Assembly: GCA_964035545.1 (NCBI GenBank)
Contig: OZ037765.1
Location: forward strand, 25,290,504 to 25,354,503
Direction of reading: 5' to 3'
DNA from: Bugula neritina
Lineage: Eukaryota; Bryozoa; Gymnolaemata; Cheilostomatida; Bugulidae
DNA length: 64,000 bases
A program made the position numbers and the translations under genes. Position 1 is the stretch's first letter. Every line of letters begins with the position of its first letter. The notes under the pieces are model-generated. The model saw nothing but the letters and a program-made list of their open reading frames with translations, had not been told where the DNA came from and made no database searches. Of this stretch, positions 1-13,600 are shown one piece after another.

Positions 1-3000
1 GAAATAACCGGTGGCGCTGTCGTTATGAATCAACTGCATCTGGTAATTGCTGAGTTAGTAATAAGACTCTTTTAATAATGTATGACATTGCTCTTGAAGG
101 GATCAATAGAACAATTTCTTATAGGCCATAACACAACGCCTGATGGTTGGATCATTTTGTTTTCTCTTTGTAGCAAAAGATGAAGCAAAATCAATAAAGT
201 AAAAGACAATGCTGGTGTATAAGATCAGGTTTCTTAAGAGTTAATAGGAGGTGAACTGACAGCAAGCATATTGCTTACAAGTTCCTGTTTACCATTATTC
301 ATCTACAGCTTTGATGTATTTATGATATCTAAAGATAAAGATTTCTCTACTTAAGAAAATAATTAATATTAATGACTTGAATGTATTTATTTTTAAATTA
401 AAACAAATAGTTAAAGTTTTGTCTTTGTTTTTAATTAAATTATTGTTAAAACTCAACTGAATAAGTTTTTTAAACGTGCAGTTTTTAATTTATTTTTTTT
501 AGTTTTACTTTATTATGCTTGTCATAAGCTAGCAAAACAGCTCCTACAATTCCTAAAAGTGTTGACTAAAACCATATGCTGTAGCAAAACATGCTGTGAT
601 TCTTTGTGTCACTAATGGATTTAGTGTAGAGTAAGAAAAAATAACAAGATTTGATTTCATTTTTTAGCAAACTACTTATTCTTTTTGTTCATTTCAGTTC
701 TATTTGGTGACCCATTGCCAAAAGTAAATGAATAGTTTACAGAGCAAGTTTGGTTCATTGTTTTTAGCCATTTAGGATGTTTATACAAAAGAAGAAAACG
801 TCAGCTATTATGGCTTTGCATTGAGTACATGCTTTATATTGAACCAATTACTCACTATTGTTTAATTTGGTAACTTGTTTTCTTATAAAACGTAGAAATC
901 AATCAAGAAAGCCCATGCATGAAAATTCAAACTTGGATCAATAGGTGTCAGGGTACAGGTAATATAGTGCCAAGCCTCATGGTGATTGGATATAACATTG
1001 TTACATAGTTACATCATCAAATATGGTCACAACAACTTGATACACACCTACATGGGAATATACATTGTGTGCCTTTTTGTGTATCTTACATTACGCAATC
1101 AAATGAATCAACTCACAGCATTATAAAGTGTACACAGTTGAGATAAGAAAGAATGGTTACAATAATAATATATTGAATTATTTGTCAACTAATATGGGAA
1201 ATTACATTTTTCGGAATTCTAACTAGTAGGTCAATACAATATTATCGAGTTCTTAGAAAAATATTGTGTGAACAACTGGTTCTGCTAACATCAACAAACA
1301 GACAGATAATTAATAGATGAAGGCTACAAGTTCTATTAGAAGTAGCAACAAACTTATAGCATATTTTAAATTTTGCTTGTAAAACCATAAATATTCCTTT
1401 AAAATTTGCAATTTTTGTTGCTGGAAAAAAGTTTTTGCTCAAGTGTGGCACTCCAGGCCCTTTACTTGGAGCACATTGACAAGTTGAGGTGACCGAGGCT
1501 CAAGTGGCTACTCTATTACTTTGATCAATAAACGTGCAGTTAACTAGCACCTAGCAGCCACTTGTTCAGTCTTTATGTTCAACACAAATATGTGCCAACA
1601 GTTCTTCTAACTGCCAATACCATACGTGTCTAAGTGCCCAACAGCCAACTAAAGAGCTGAATCATTTCCATGCAATCAAATTATTTTCTGGCTCAATTCA
1701 ATTACGATCATTAGTCAAATATGAAAAGTATAATCTAGTATGGTGGAACTTATTTATATGTCTACAGTTCGATGTTGTGTTGTGAATGGATCTTCCCCTT
1801 TAGCAATATGGAGTTGCGTCATCACTAGAACTACCACTGCCAAAAAGGACGAAGTATAATAAAAGCTATAAGTACTGACGCTTGGCGAAAACATCTCTAA
1901 GAGCCGTTACTGTAACTTCAGTCTTATTTGCAAAATTGAACTATTTTTGTTTTAAAAACTTGAGGCAGCATTGTGATAAAATAGAGACCATGTATGCTAG
2001 AAATACGAGTAAAACTCCTTCAAAGCTGTCAATTTTTAAAGATATCATTTTTATCTGTTAGAACAACAAATTATGAAAACCAGCACAATTTCTGTTAATG
2101 GAAGAAATTGTTATTCATGAAATTTTACTAACAGCTGCTGTTTGCTCGCATCAAAATAAACATAAAATATTAGGTCTTCTTGAAAATTATCTTTTTTTAA
2201 AATCGCACCTAGTCTCATTTTTTTCATTTACTTGTAGGTACTAAAACTTCTGCATATAAAACCTATTGACTCTTATTTAGAACTGAAAAAAGGTCAATTG
2301 ATACTATTTTGCTTGACATGTTCCTTTAGTGTTATAGTTGTCTTCTCTACATTTGTGACGGTAACATTCTAGGTTGAGTATTGTATCTTGGTAACACTAG
2401 TAACGGGCTGCTATTTCAACTTGCTTTTTAAGACTTTAGTTCTAGTATGGTGGGCATTCTGTTTCCTGGTTGCAAAGTCAAACAAGCAGTTGTTTACAGA
2501 GTAAAGGAAAATGTAATACAGAATAACTGAAAGAGACTACTGCACCTAACATCATGCTAAGACTACAGGTTAACACTGTAGTTCTGTAGTTCCAATGCTC
2601 GTGAAAGTAAAGATTTCTAACTATTCCATTTGCTCAAAGTTTTAATGTGTAATATTTTATAGTCTAAGAAAGTAAAAACCTCCCAATTAAGCAAAATCTT
2701 TGCATCTAATGGAACTGAACAACTATACCACTGTACGGATAGTTCTATTATATTATATGCTTATTCAAATGCTGTATTTATTGGCAGCTAGCAGCTATAT
2801 GGCTACATATGACTTTAGATTCCACAACTTTTGTACCCGCATGCAGGAAAATCTCAGCTTCTGCTGTAAACAACCCTGGTACCTTTACAAAGTGTTGCTA
2901 TCAACTCATTCCTAGTAAAAGTATTGTATTCTTATTTCTAGTATTAGACAGTTGTAACAATACAAAGTACTTTACTAAAATGTAGGTCAGCTAGAATGCT

Positions 3001-5833
3001 AGCAAAGTTTTATTGTCAGTAGATAAAACCTATAACTGATAATCTTTATTTCACATTCAAGTCAATGGCTCTGTATGAGCAATAAATTGGTTTGCAGGTT
3101 AAAATGCGGAAGATAATCAAATCATAGGTGGAGTTATTTTGACTTACTTTTTTAAAAATGGCACTTTTTTTAGAGCACCCTTCGTTTTTGTGGAGATTCA
3201 AAATCAATATTATTTTGTGTCTGTTTAATAAGATAAAGCCTCATAATGAAATTCCTATTATGAAATGATACATCAAGGGGGATATGGGAGAAGCTAGTTC
3301 GGTATAGATGCCACAGCGCTGTTGGCCATTGAAATTGAGCTTCAATGAACAGCTGAAACATGTTGAAACAATATCTTCCCAAACTCTTGTTCTAAACTAA
3401 TGAATGGAAAAACTTGAGGCGGACAAAAATAGCATATTATTGCTCATAAATGAAAAGAAAGATGTATTGTTTGTTTACCAAGTAGTAATTCGGTCAAACG
3501 TTACAAATGTTACTTATAAAATGCCAAGATTTTAAGTTGAACAACAAATAATTGAACTTACATTTGATAGTTTTAGTATGTGTTTATAGAATCCAGAATA
3601 GGTGAGTAGATGTAGGTCTTTGTCTTTGTGAGTGGACGTCATAAAACTGTAGTATAGTTGATATCGTGAGAGTTACTAGCTAGATATACTTCATCTTCGT
3701 CTCTATGTAGTGCAATGTTAGATTAAACCTTATCTTTCTCGCTCTTTATTCTCTACAAACAAAATGTCTTATCTTTGAACTAGCGGAGTAAAGCCTGAGT
3801 GAACAATTTTTATTAACTGTATTAACTGTATTATGCTCGTGTTTGCTTTGTCATTGCTCTGAGAATTAGACTAATTCAATGGGCTCTTAACTTTTAATTA
3901 TCACAATGCATAGTGTCCTATAACATGTTTTTATTACATTTATCCACAATAAATCTAAAAAGATTTAAAAGCTGTAAGCCATTCACATAGAAACCTTTAT
4001 ACACTAGCTTAGTGTTGAACAGAAAATACACCTAGACCAAACAAAGCAGCAAGTTCACAGCATGGGCAATTACAATAAGTGGGGTAACGGCAAGTGTATT
4101 GTTACAGTCCTAACAAACTGCAGTTCAAAACTTAATTTTGGTTCTGATTTGTCTTTGAATAATAAAAGCCCAAGCTAACTAACTAATTGCTGCAAAAGAA
4201 AATAACTGTTTGCAAGAGATCAAGCATGAAATTTGCATGAGAATATTGTATGAAAGTAACATATTCTTCATGTATTTGTTTATCTTACTACGTAGTTACA
4301 ATGCCTATATTAATTTTTTCTAGCATAAACGTTTAAGTTTTCTAACATTAAAATAACAATTATGTGCTGAATTAAAAGCTAAAAATTAGAATAAAACCAA
4401 AATAATAATCTTCGGAATAACCCTTTATGTATATGATTGAGTAATAAGTTAAGAAAAGATAACTCCAATATAATGAAGTCACACCATGAACTACTTATCC
4501 AACACCAACAGATTTGTTTTAGTTATCATATCTTTTCCTCAATCAAAGGTCGTGCAGGGTAAACTATATGACGAAAAACAAATATCGAACCTTTTGATTC
4601 TCAAGTATACAAATTAAAATCTTAAACATGACTTTGCCCACAGCAACAAACATCATAGCTTATGAGTCATGACTTTCTAGGGGCGGCCTATATAGCATAT
4701 TGGCTCAAAGGTTGCATAAGCTTTTAGTGATTGTTTATTCTTCCAAAACTTCCACAACTGTACTGCTATGTATAAATAATAGTTATTTTCATAGATTATT
4801 GTAGCAAATTGAATAGCTGAAATTAATGTTGTGAAAAAATGCTATGAAACTTTATGAAAAATGGCCTACGCTGGAGGAAACTTTCTTATATTAAGCAAAT
4901 GTACCCCATGCATAGAAAATAATGTGTATAATTGTGAGTTCACAAAACAATCAAATGCTACACTTGGCAAATATCCAGTTTTGAGTATTATATTTAGATT
5001 ATAAGGGTATGTGCAATATTTATATAAATTATTCACACAACACCTGTAGAGTGTTTGCATTGAATCAAGCCTAGCTTTGGTAAATAAAATAATAATATAT
5101 ATGTATATATCCCAGGTTGATCTCAGATTTTGAGTTGCATGCATTTATTGAAACAGTTTTTAAAGTCCCATGGTTTGGTGAACCAACATGATAATATCAC
5201 ACCATATAAAGCTTATACTCTTTCGAGTTAATCTGTCAAACTAGAACCTCGTTTAGCTATGAGCTAGATTAGGTTTACTGGCAGCCCACAATAACTCTTA
5301 CCTGGCTGATGACTCATTTCAGCTAAGATTATAGAAAAATAAACAAACTCCCACACTGAGTACAAGGGAGCACAATTTCCTATTATTTTGCAAATATATT
5401 GGAAGCTGGTACTTTGAAATAAAAAATTTAACAGATTTATTATTTAAGCTTTAGCATGCTTATTTTAATAAGTTATACTGGTATATCATTGATAAAGACT
5501 AATTACAAAACAGGGATCACTTATAATATGGCTTATATAGGTTTTGAAACTGGAAATAATAACAGTCATTCTTAACACATCATTTCAATACATAAAAATT
5601 TCATGCAATCATGTTAAAACTGCTTCCTAAATACTAATTATATAGATTTATGTATGTCAGCCATCAACTAGGCATTTAATACATGTTGTATTGTATTCTT
5701 AGTTAAGACTGGGTGTTGCATTGTGAAAATATCCTCATAAAAAATATGTCTGAAAAATATGAATATATATAGTAAAATAATGAGAATACTACTTCTATAT
5801 AAATACAAATTTATACCCATATGTTGTTTAGGT

Positions 5834-6160
5834 CAAGGGTGTCCAACCTTTTCAGAGTAAGGGCCACTGGAAAGGAATATTTCGGTGGTGAGGGACACAT
5901 TGTAAACTTTAGCTTGCACGGTATCAGTATTTTTCAAATTATTTTATTCCAAATTCCTACGAATCCTTACATAATAAAGTCCCAATATCTAATGCAGGCT
6001 ACATGTTTTGTAGCATAATATGTATAAATAAGATATTTAAAAGGTGGTTTTTCACTTTAATTCATCATTAATTCATGTATACTACAAAAAATATTTTCAG
6101 TTTTATGCCTTTGAGGACCACATAAATGTAGGCTGGGGAGGGGGCATATTCTGCCGTGCT
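5834..6160. mobile_element. Degenerate hAT-type MITE fragment (tentative)
   Basis: The left end reads CAAGGGTGTCCAACC, close to the terminal repeats of many hAT non-autonomous elements (CAGGGGTGNSCAAC). It is followed by a 'gggccac' motif and, near 6110-6150, by a 'ccacataaatgtaggctgg' segment of the kind seen in such elements. No matching inverted end or target duplication is visible, so the right end is probably lost. The intact relative at 28130-28354 has the same general build. Confidence 0.4.
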
Positions 6161-7341
6161 TTAGGTGATATTATGTAATAGACTATGAAAGCAGGCAACT
6201 CCTAAAACAAAAGGGCTACTTTGTTGTGACGTCATGTGATATTAAGATTGAAAGTAATAGACAAGAAATCTAAATAGACTTACATTTATTTTTCATCTGC
6301 TAAAGGATGAAAATTAGCAAATTTAGAAAAGTTTTCACTTCTACATTACTATAATTGCTGAGTAACTACGAGTGTATAACATTTGCTGAATCACTGACTA
6401 TATGATATAATTAATTTAATCAGTTTTAGCAAGACATTTTGTACAGATTGTTCATAAAACCTTGCTAAAATTTAATCTCTTAATTAACTAATTTGTCACT
6501 TTGAAAATTTTAAATTTTTTTGTTAACTATTTGTAATATCAACTCAAAAGTATACAAAATTCTGTACCCAATTCACATATAGTCGTAATATCTGCTGCAT
6601 CTACAATCTATACTAACAACCTAAGTCAGAACTATATTAATATATGCAATTATAGCACCTACTGTAAAGACAAAACTGGTCCAATTATTAAACTCTGTAC
6701 TTTCCCTGAAAGCGACTAGCATGGCAGTGAATCATAACTTACCTGTTACTAGCTACAGGTGAAGGCTTTTAATTAACAAAAATATACAGTTGCCACTTTA
6801 GCATTCCGCTAAGGGACTAGCCTGCTGTGAATTGTAACAGCTGAATGGTAACCTGCTTTAATAGCAACCTAATTTCACTATTGTTTGCACAGCATCTAAT
6901 CACAACCAACTAAACAATGGCTGGGCCCAAAACAATGCTACTGAATTAATACAAGTTTAATAAAGTGATGGTGAAAATTTGATTTGGCACTATACAGAGT
7001 GTGTCACAAACACAAAAGCCGTATTAAAAACTTGCACTTGGGAACTGTTAGGGCAACAAAATAACTGAATATTTTCAAATAAAGAAAGACCACAATCTCA
7101 GGTAGGCAAACACAGTAAACACACCGCAGTTATGATAGAATATAGGAGACTTCATCTTTTCATCTCACTGTATCAACAAATATCTAATAAAATATTATTT
7201 AGTCAACTTTTGCAACAATGGAATCAAATTATGTTAAACATGGGAAAGAATAATTGTGTATCTACAAGTGGTCTGTGTAGTTAAATGACACTGTAGTATT
7301 ATTTTACTGGTATTGTTATGGTGACCTCGTCAAAATTAGAC

Positions 7342-7342
<1 letters not shown>

Positions 7343-7379
<37 letters not shown>
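7343..7379. repeat. (TG)n microsatellite
   Basis: An almost uninterrupted run of about 18 TG dinucleotides, ending in a short alternating GCGCGC tract. It is simple sequence with no gene beside it. Confidence 0.95.
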
Positions 7380-7383
<4 letters not shown>

Positions 7384-8224
7384 TTGAGTAATTATTAGAG
7401 AAAAGTGAAATATAAAATATTTTATCAAACTAGTCAAATTTACTTTTATAGGCCATCTACTACTAATAGTTTTATACATTTATATATAATATAGAAAATA
7501 TTAGCATTGGATACACATAGATTATATTGGTGCTGACATTATATAAGGGGATATTCTCGTTATGCAACATATGTCCAGAATAATAATATCATATGCAAAT
7601 GAGTCGCATTAGCATTATTCCCATTTGTCATACAAATAAAATCTAAATTTATATTTTAGTTAAGTACTAGCTAAACGACTAGTACAACAGTTATAGTTAG
7701 CAGAGATAATCCTTGCAGATGACAACGTAAAATATAATGAATTATACAGCTCACTATATAAAGCTAGTATTTATACATATTTTAGAGGCTCAGCACAATA
7801 CTAATTGGCGTTTAGATGCAGCAGTGGAGAAATTCTGGTTTGAGAAAGGGTTTAAATTCTTGAGAGAGCATAACTTCTCATCTCACTTACAGAATATTCT
7901 CAATTTTTCCGTTACTGCATCTACTTCCTGAACAGGTAGTGCATAGCCCAACAGCACTCAAAACCAGAGGGCATAAATCCAATAGAAGAAATACTCCAAA
8001 GACAGGGTCAACAGATAGTCTGTTTTGTAACCTATTTTTTGAATAATAAAAATGAAAAAATTTGTCTAGGAGCAGAAAGTAGTTGTGGTTCACCATTTTT
8101 TTTTGAAAAAATCCTGTCTGTTAGTATTGTCCATGACAAGCACCAGTCCAAAATAGAATAGCTTCAAATCACATGGCTTTGTGTAACTCAAGTTGTATTT
8201 TTGACCAATTAATGCTAAACTCTC

Positions 8225-8300
8225 AGTACTAGCTAGACTGGTGCTCACTTTACAACGTTGCGATCAAGGTTCAAATCCCAGCTTCCATCCTCCCCATTTT
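8225..8300 (+). mobile_element. tRNA-like SINE fragment (tentative)
   Basis: The segment contains an A-box-like TAGCTAGACTGG and, about 30 bases on, a B-box-like GGTTCAAATCC, the spacing expected of an internal RNA polymerase III promoter. No acceptor stem closes the molecule, so it is not a working tRNA. A decayed tRNA-derived SINE head is the simplest reading. Confidence 0.35.
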
Positions 8301-10519
8301 TAGAACTGGCATAATGCATCAAGTACTGAAGCACATCACAAACTATTGATATTCACTTCTATAACATAATTGTGTATTCATGATAGTTTTATTTCTTATA
8401 GCTCGGGTTTCTAACATTTTAGTAGTCATTATTGGGGAAGGTTAAGCGAATAATGAATACAACAATTATGTGCTTTTAAATTTGAGGGAAAGGAAATATT
8501 TATAACACTGGCTAACAAATACCTCTTCAAAACACCAGTTGTCGAAATCTAGAGTTCATAGCAACCCTTGACAGACACCAACTCACAGACTAGTCAATCA
8601 ACTCTTCAACATTATGAAGGAGAAAGAGAAGAGAATTTACTTCATCCTGTTCTTAACTTGTAATCCACTATTACCAGTCATTAAACAAATATAAACTTGT
8701 AAGTATTATTACTGTGGAGATATAATATTATAGAGTGGTGGTCCGTGTGAAACATAATAGTATTAGTATACTGTTGATACTATGTATTATGTGAGTGCAA
8801 AATCCCTGTAAGCTTTGAATATGTTCTGATGAAGTAGTGATTGACAACATAATCTGCAATGTACACCACCATTCTACTATTTCAAACATTCCTTTACACA
8901 AAGTGACCAAAGCCTACATTCAATCTTCTACTCACTAGCAACTTTTACTTTCACATGCTTCAAGATTGGGAAATTTATTATGCCAGATTATTTTAAATAC
9001 TTATTTGGTATGTGATTATTACGCCTTTAGTAATACAATAACATATAGCAAACATAACTATAGTGCACTGTGGAAGAAGATGACAACTTCAAATCAATTC
9101 AATATAAATGAAATAGGAGTAAGTAAATACTATATTGTTTTGTACTAAGAAAGCAAAACTTGTTACTTTTGTATTACATGCAAAAAACCATGACACTGGC
9201 AACAAAATAATTTTAAAATCTTCATTAAAGATGCTTAGATAGAATAAAACCACTGACCACTATGTTTACAAAATATGAAAGCTATATTGCAAGTAAAAAA
9301 TTTCTTTAAATATACCAAAAGTGCACGTTATAAGTTCAATTTTGGAAATACATTGCTCTAATAAGATGTTAGAATGCTGTATTGCAGCCATACATTAATA
9401 AACCTTAAGGCTGTGTGGTCTTGAACTACCCTAGGATAGCAAAGTATGACAGAGTAAGAGCATTAGGCGATACATCAGCTATCGAACCTATCCATATATC
9501 CTAACCATTGAGATTCTATATTATAAAAAGCTATCAACTCTCGCTTACAAATATGCTATTGCAGCAACTAATTGATCTTCACACAAAACAAAACTTTGCA
9601 AACAGGAAATAATATTGATTTCAATGAGTTGGTTGTTTGTTTAAACAGCAGGATGTTATTTTAAATAAAAGAAATTGTAGCAAACAGGTAATTATTATTT
9701 TATATTCGTTCTCTTATTTCTGCAATAGAAGCTAGCAGTTTTAATAGTTTCAGTATGACAATAAAGTGGTCCATATATTGATACTTTATCACAGAACCTG
9801 CTAGAATTCCTATCATGCATGTTATTATATTCATAAGTAAAGCAAAGACCACATGTTATAGCTTGTAGCAGTGATAACTAAGCAAATGGTCGCTATTATA
9901 GAAGCCATTGATCTGGCTGACAGATCAATCTATACAGCGTATCATTAGATCACATGAGATGGTGATCTCTAGTGGACATGTCTACCATTTATCACAGTGT
10001 GGGATTATGGTACACGTGCACATGGACAGTTGGTTCTAATAATATGCTAGTTCACTGTAATTTTAACAACATAATAATATTGTAAGAATAGTAATTTATA
10101 TCTAGAATGTTCTATACCCAAGTAAACCATTAATTGCCTACTTCAACCTCACTCTTCTGACATAATGTTATCCATATGACGTTTTCTTGCACAAAACTTC
10201 AAGTCCATCTATTGTACAGTTCAACTGATGCTTGGCAGTCAGTCTCTTAGCTTTGCTTCTACTGCCTTAATAATATTGTGTGATACTCTAGTACTTGGAA
10301 TTTCTTGACTGAGTCAACTTGCTTAAGTGATGGACTGGAAAATTTTGATACATTTGCTACAAGCCTTCAAAATATTAAGTCAACTTGCCTATAATTTCAT
10401 TTTTAGCATTCAAAACAAGCTTCGAGTTAATTTCTTAGTCTTAATGGCTTCAAAGGGTTTGAGGAAACATTTCAGAAACAAACTTTAGTTTCAAAGTTAT
10501 TAGAGAGATTACACGGTTA

Positions 10520-10622
10520 TTGTGTTTGTGTGTGTTTGTGTGTGCTTGTGTGTGTTTGTGTGTGTTTGTATGTGTTTGTGTGTGTTTGTGTGTGTTTGTG
10601 TGTGTTTGTGTGTGTGCGTGTG
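10520..10622. repeat. TGTGTTTG-type tandem repeat
   Basis: About 100 bases of tandem units alternating TGTGTGTT and TGTG, with single-base variants (a C at one unit, an A at another). It creates long spurious open frames on both strands, made of Val/Cys/Leu on one and Thr/His on the other. They are not genes. Confidence 0.95.
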
Positions 10623-13600
10623 TATTGCTTTGGACATATTGACAATCCAGTTTAATCTGTTTCATATTGTTACAGAGTTAACCACCTGTATCAAACACCT
10701 GGCCGGTCTATTACCTTTACCAATATTTCACATAACAAAGAGATGATTCTTATTATTTAAAAATGATTTTAGAAAATTGTAATTTCATGTATTTCCTACA
10801 AAAATTTAGATAAGTTGGCATCTGATATCTCAAGCCTTCCGAACCAAATTAAAAACCAATTATACAAAACTTTTTCAATATTCTATTAGTTTTATGTCTA
10901 AATGTTGGTGCATCATGACAAAATAGAAAACATCATTCTTATAACATAACAATTAGTGGGAGTAGTGAAGTGCACAGAGCTTAGCATGCATGGACTCTTA
11001 CAGCAACATAAAAAAAGAGAACACAACTCTGAATATTGGCCTGCTTCAATAGTGTAAAAGCTATAACTATTTCTTAGAAATTTAAAAGCCCCTGCAAGCT
11101 ACATGTAAAGCTCTTAAAGGCAGACATAAAAATAAATTAAAAAAGTCCAATATACTGTGAAGCTGATCAATTTGTATCAAATATCATTTACTGTATTGTA
11201 TATTCAATTACAAACTTAATTTCCTAATTGATTACAAAACGTGGAAATTTTTGTATAAGAATAAGACTTTAGTAAAACTTGAAGACAGGCATTGAACTGG
11301 TAGTAATCATTTTAGTCACCACTCAAGATAAATAATGCAGCTTAGTCATGAGCTGCAAATCCCAAAGGGCACTGAATATAGTGAATATTCAACACGAGGC
11401 TGCATATCCCACTGACATACATAAATACACACAATCTATAGTATATTGAAATGATAGAATAAGTGATGAGTACAAGTAATGAGCTACAGTTTGCCGGCAG
11501 CGCTAGATGCTGCCAGTAAAATCCCAAAGGTTGACTAATGATTCTATGCTACAGACGTTAGACAAACATGCATACTAAATAGTAAATCGCTGAAAGCATT
11601 TTATGGTTTGATGGTAACATTTTTACCATGTCTCCGGAACTAGTAGAACTTTTCTATTAACATGTTTAGTATAACTAAATACTGCAATCAAATAATGTTT
11701 GTTAGATAAGTTAAAAACATATAAATACCATATATTTGTTATTCTACTTATCACTGAAGGCACAAAATTGCAAATAGAAAATGCTTTTTGCAAAATGCAT
11801 TACAATCTTATCACATATTTAACCAGAACTATATTTGAAGGTTAACTACTGTGCAATAAGTATCTATTGCTTGTTTAATTGTTATTGTTTTTTAAATTTT
11901 AGAGCATATTATTTATGATGAAGAATTTCCTATTCCTACTATAAGCTCAGGTATACCGAGGAGACAGCCTTTAGAGCTTGTGTGAACATGCATGGATTAT
12001 ACAACAATAGTTTTATAGCTGACATTAGTATTGACTATTCTGCACATTTCTAACGTATGCGTAAATTAATACTAATTTTCTAATACACTTTACAGCAGAA
12101 TATTGTAATTTGCTTTACGTGAAATCTTGCCCATAATAAATATAGATTTATTATTCAAGTTTAGAATGCAATTATAATGTAAAAGCTGTCTGAAGAGGCA
12201 GCAAACATAAGCAGAGAAGCTCACAGTATTATGCAGAACAAGTATTACATACACAAATAATTACCCTGCTGGTAAATGATCAATTTAGCAAAGGACAGCT
12301 TTTATATAGTTAGCTCATCAACTCAGAATTCATGTATAGAGTAGTGTATACTAAATATAGCATGTACTATAGATTGAATAGACATTGATTTTACACAAGA
12401 TATGAGATTGTTTGTCATTCCACGCAAAGCTAAGACTAAACCATGCCAACCGGCTGTCAATCTGCCAAAACAATTCTGAAGCTCACAAAAAGCAATCCTG
12501 ATCTGAAGATAAATCATGTCTCCAGAACTTCTAACTTCTCAGGAAATACGAATGGATGAGAAAGTATTGGATGGAATATCTTTGGTACTGAGCAGGTTGT
12601 TCTAGCAACAAGGCTACTTAAACTACTTCTGCTATAATAATATGGCTTATATTTTCACATCTTGACATGTTTTGGACCACCTCTATAATTAATTTGATGC
12701 ATAGTGCAAAGTGTTTACATGTTTTCGAGGGATAAAGTGACCAAAGGCCATCAGATAAATCTTGTTCATCTAGTGAAAAAATATGGTTCTTAACTAGAAA
12801 TAAGCTGTATTTCCATAAGCAGTGCGAAGTAATTAAGAAATTCAGGGTTTTTTGGTGATCTTGGTTACCAGATGTAAGTCCAACTGTTTCAGTTTTGGCT
12901 AATGGAGTAATTTACCACTATCTGTACAACTTTGCGAACCTGGTCTTCTTATAAGATATTCTGCAGATTACCAAGAATTTAGGCTTAGGATTAATTTGGA
13001 TCAATTGAAAGCCAGTTGAAAATCCTAATAAAATCTAGTATAAAATATGCAACAGAAAGTAAAAAGCAAAGATTATAATAGCAATCAACAATTAAAATGT
13101 AGAATTTTGATGATATGCACAGAGTACCTGGTATCAGTAATATAAAAGTTGATTAATCATTAGTCTTTGCTGTTAGATGGTTTGCTCATAGAATTCAGGG
13201 TAAAGCAGAGAATACATTTGCATGGAAATACAAGTTGCAATAACTTCTAACTTTATATTCAGCCTTCTACATTCACTCCTTCAATATTCTACAGCCCTCA
13301 GCATAGACATGCATTAGCTCTCTTTCTGTATATCAGCTATGCTATGCATATAAATTAAACTGATGCCTAACAGCTGAACTATAAACAATAGCAAAAACTA
13401 ACTTCTCACAACTATGTCGGGCACCTAATTAAGCTCCCCCAGCATTTCGCACTCAAGTTTGACAGTTAAACATATTGCTTTGAAAATCTTTAGCAAGTAT
13501 ATTGACATTACATGATTAAAAACGACTCCGGTATATCAAATTTTGTTAAAACTGAAGTGCTTGAATATTGAAACCTGTAAACAATAAGATTATATAGTAG

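Noticed and set aside
3170-3382. 70-codon minus-strand frame reading like a possible transposase scrap
   Set aside because: No catalytic motif, no inverted ends nearby and no reliable family match.
9907-9929. Perfect 9-bp hairpin ATTGATCTG/CAGATCAAT
   Set aside because: Short and isolated; expected by chance in a window of this size.
10450-10746. Thr-His and Val-Cys repeat proteins on both strands
   Set aside because: They are translation of a TGTGTTTG simple repeat.
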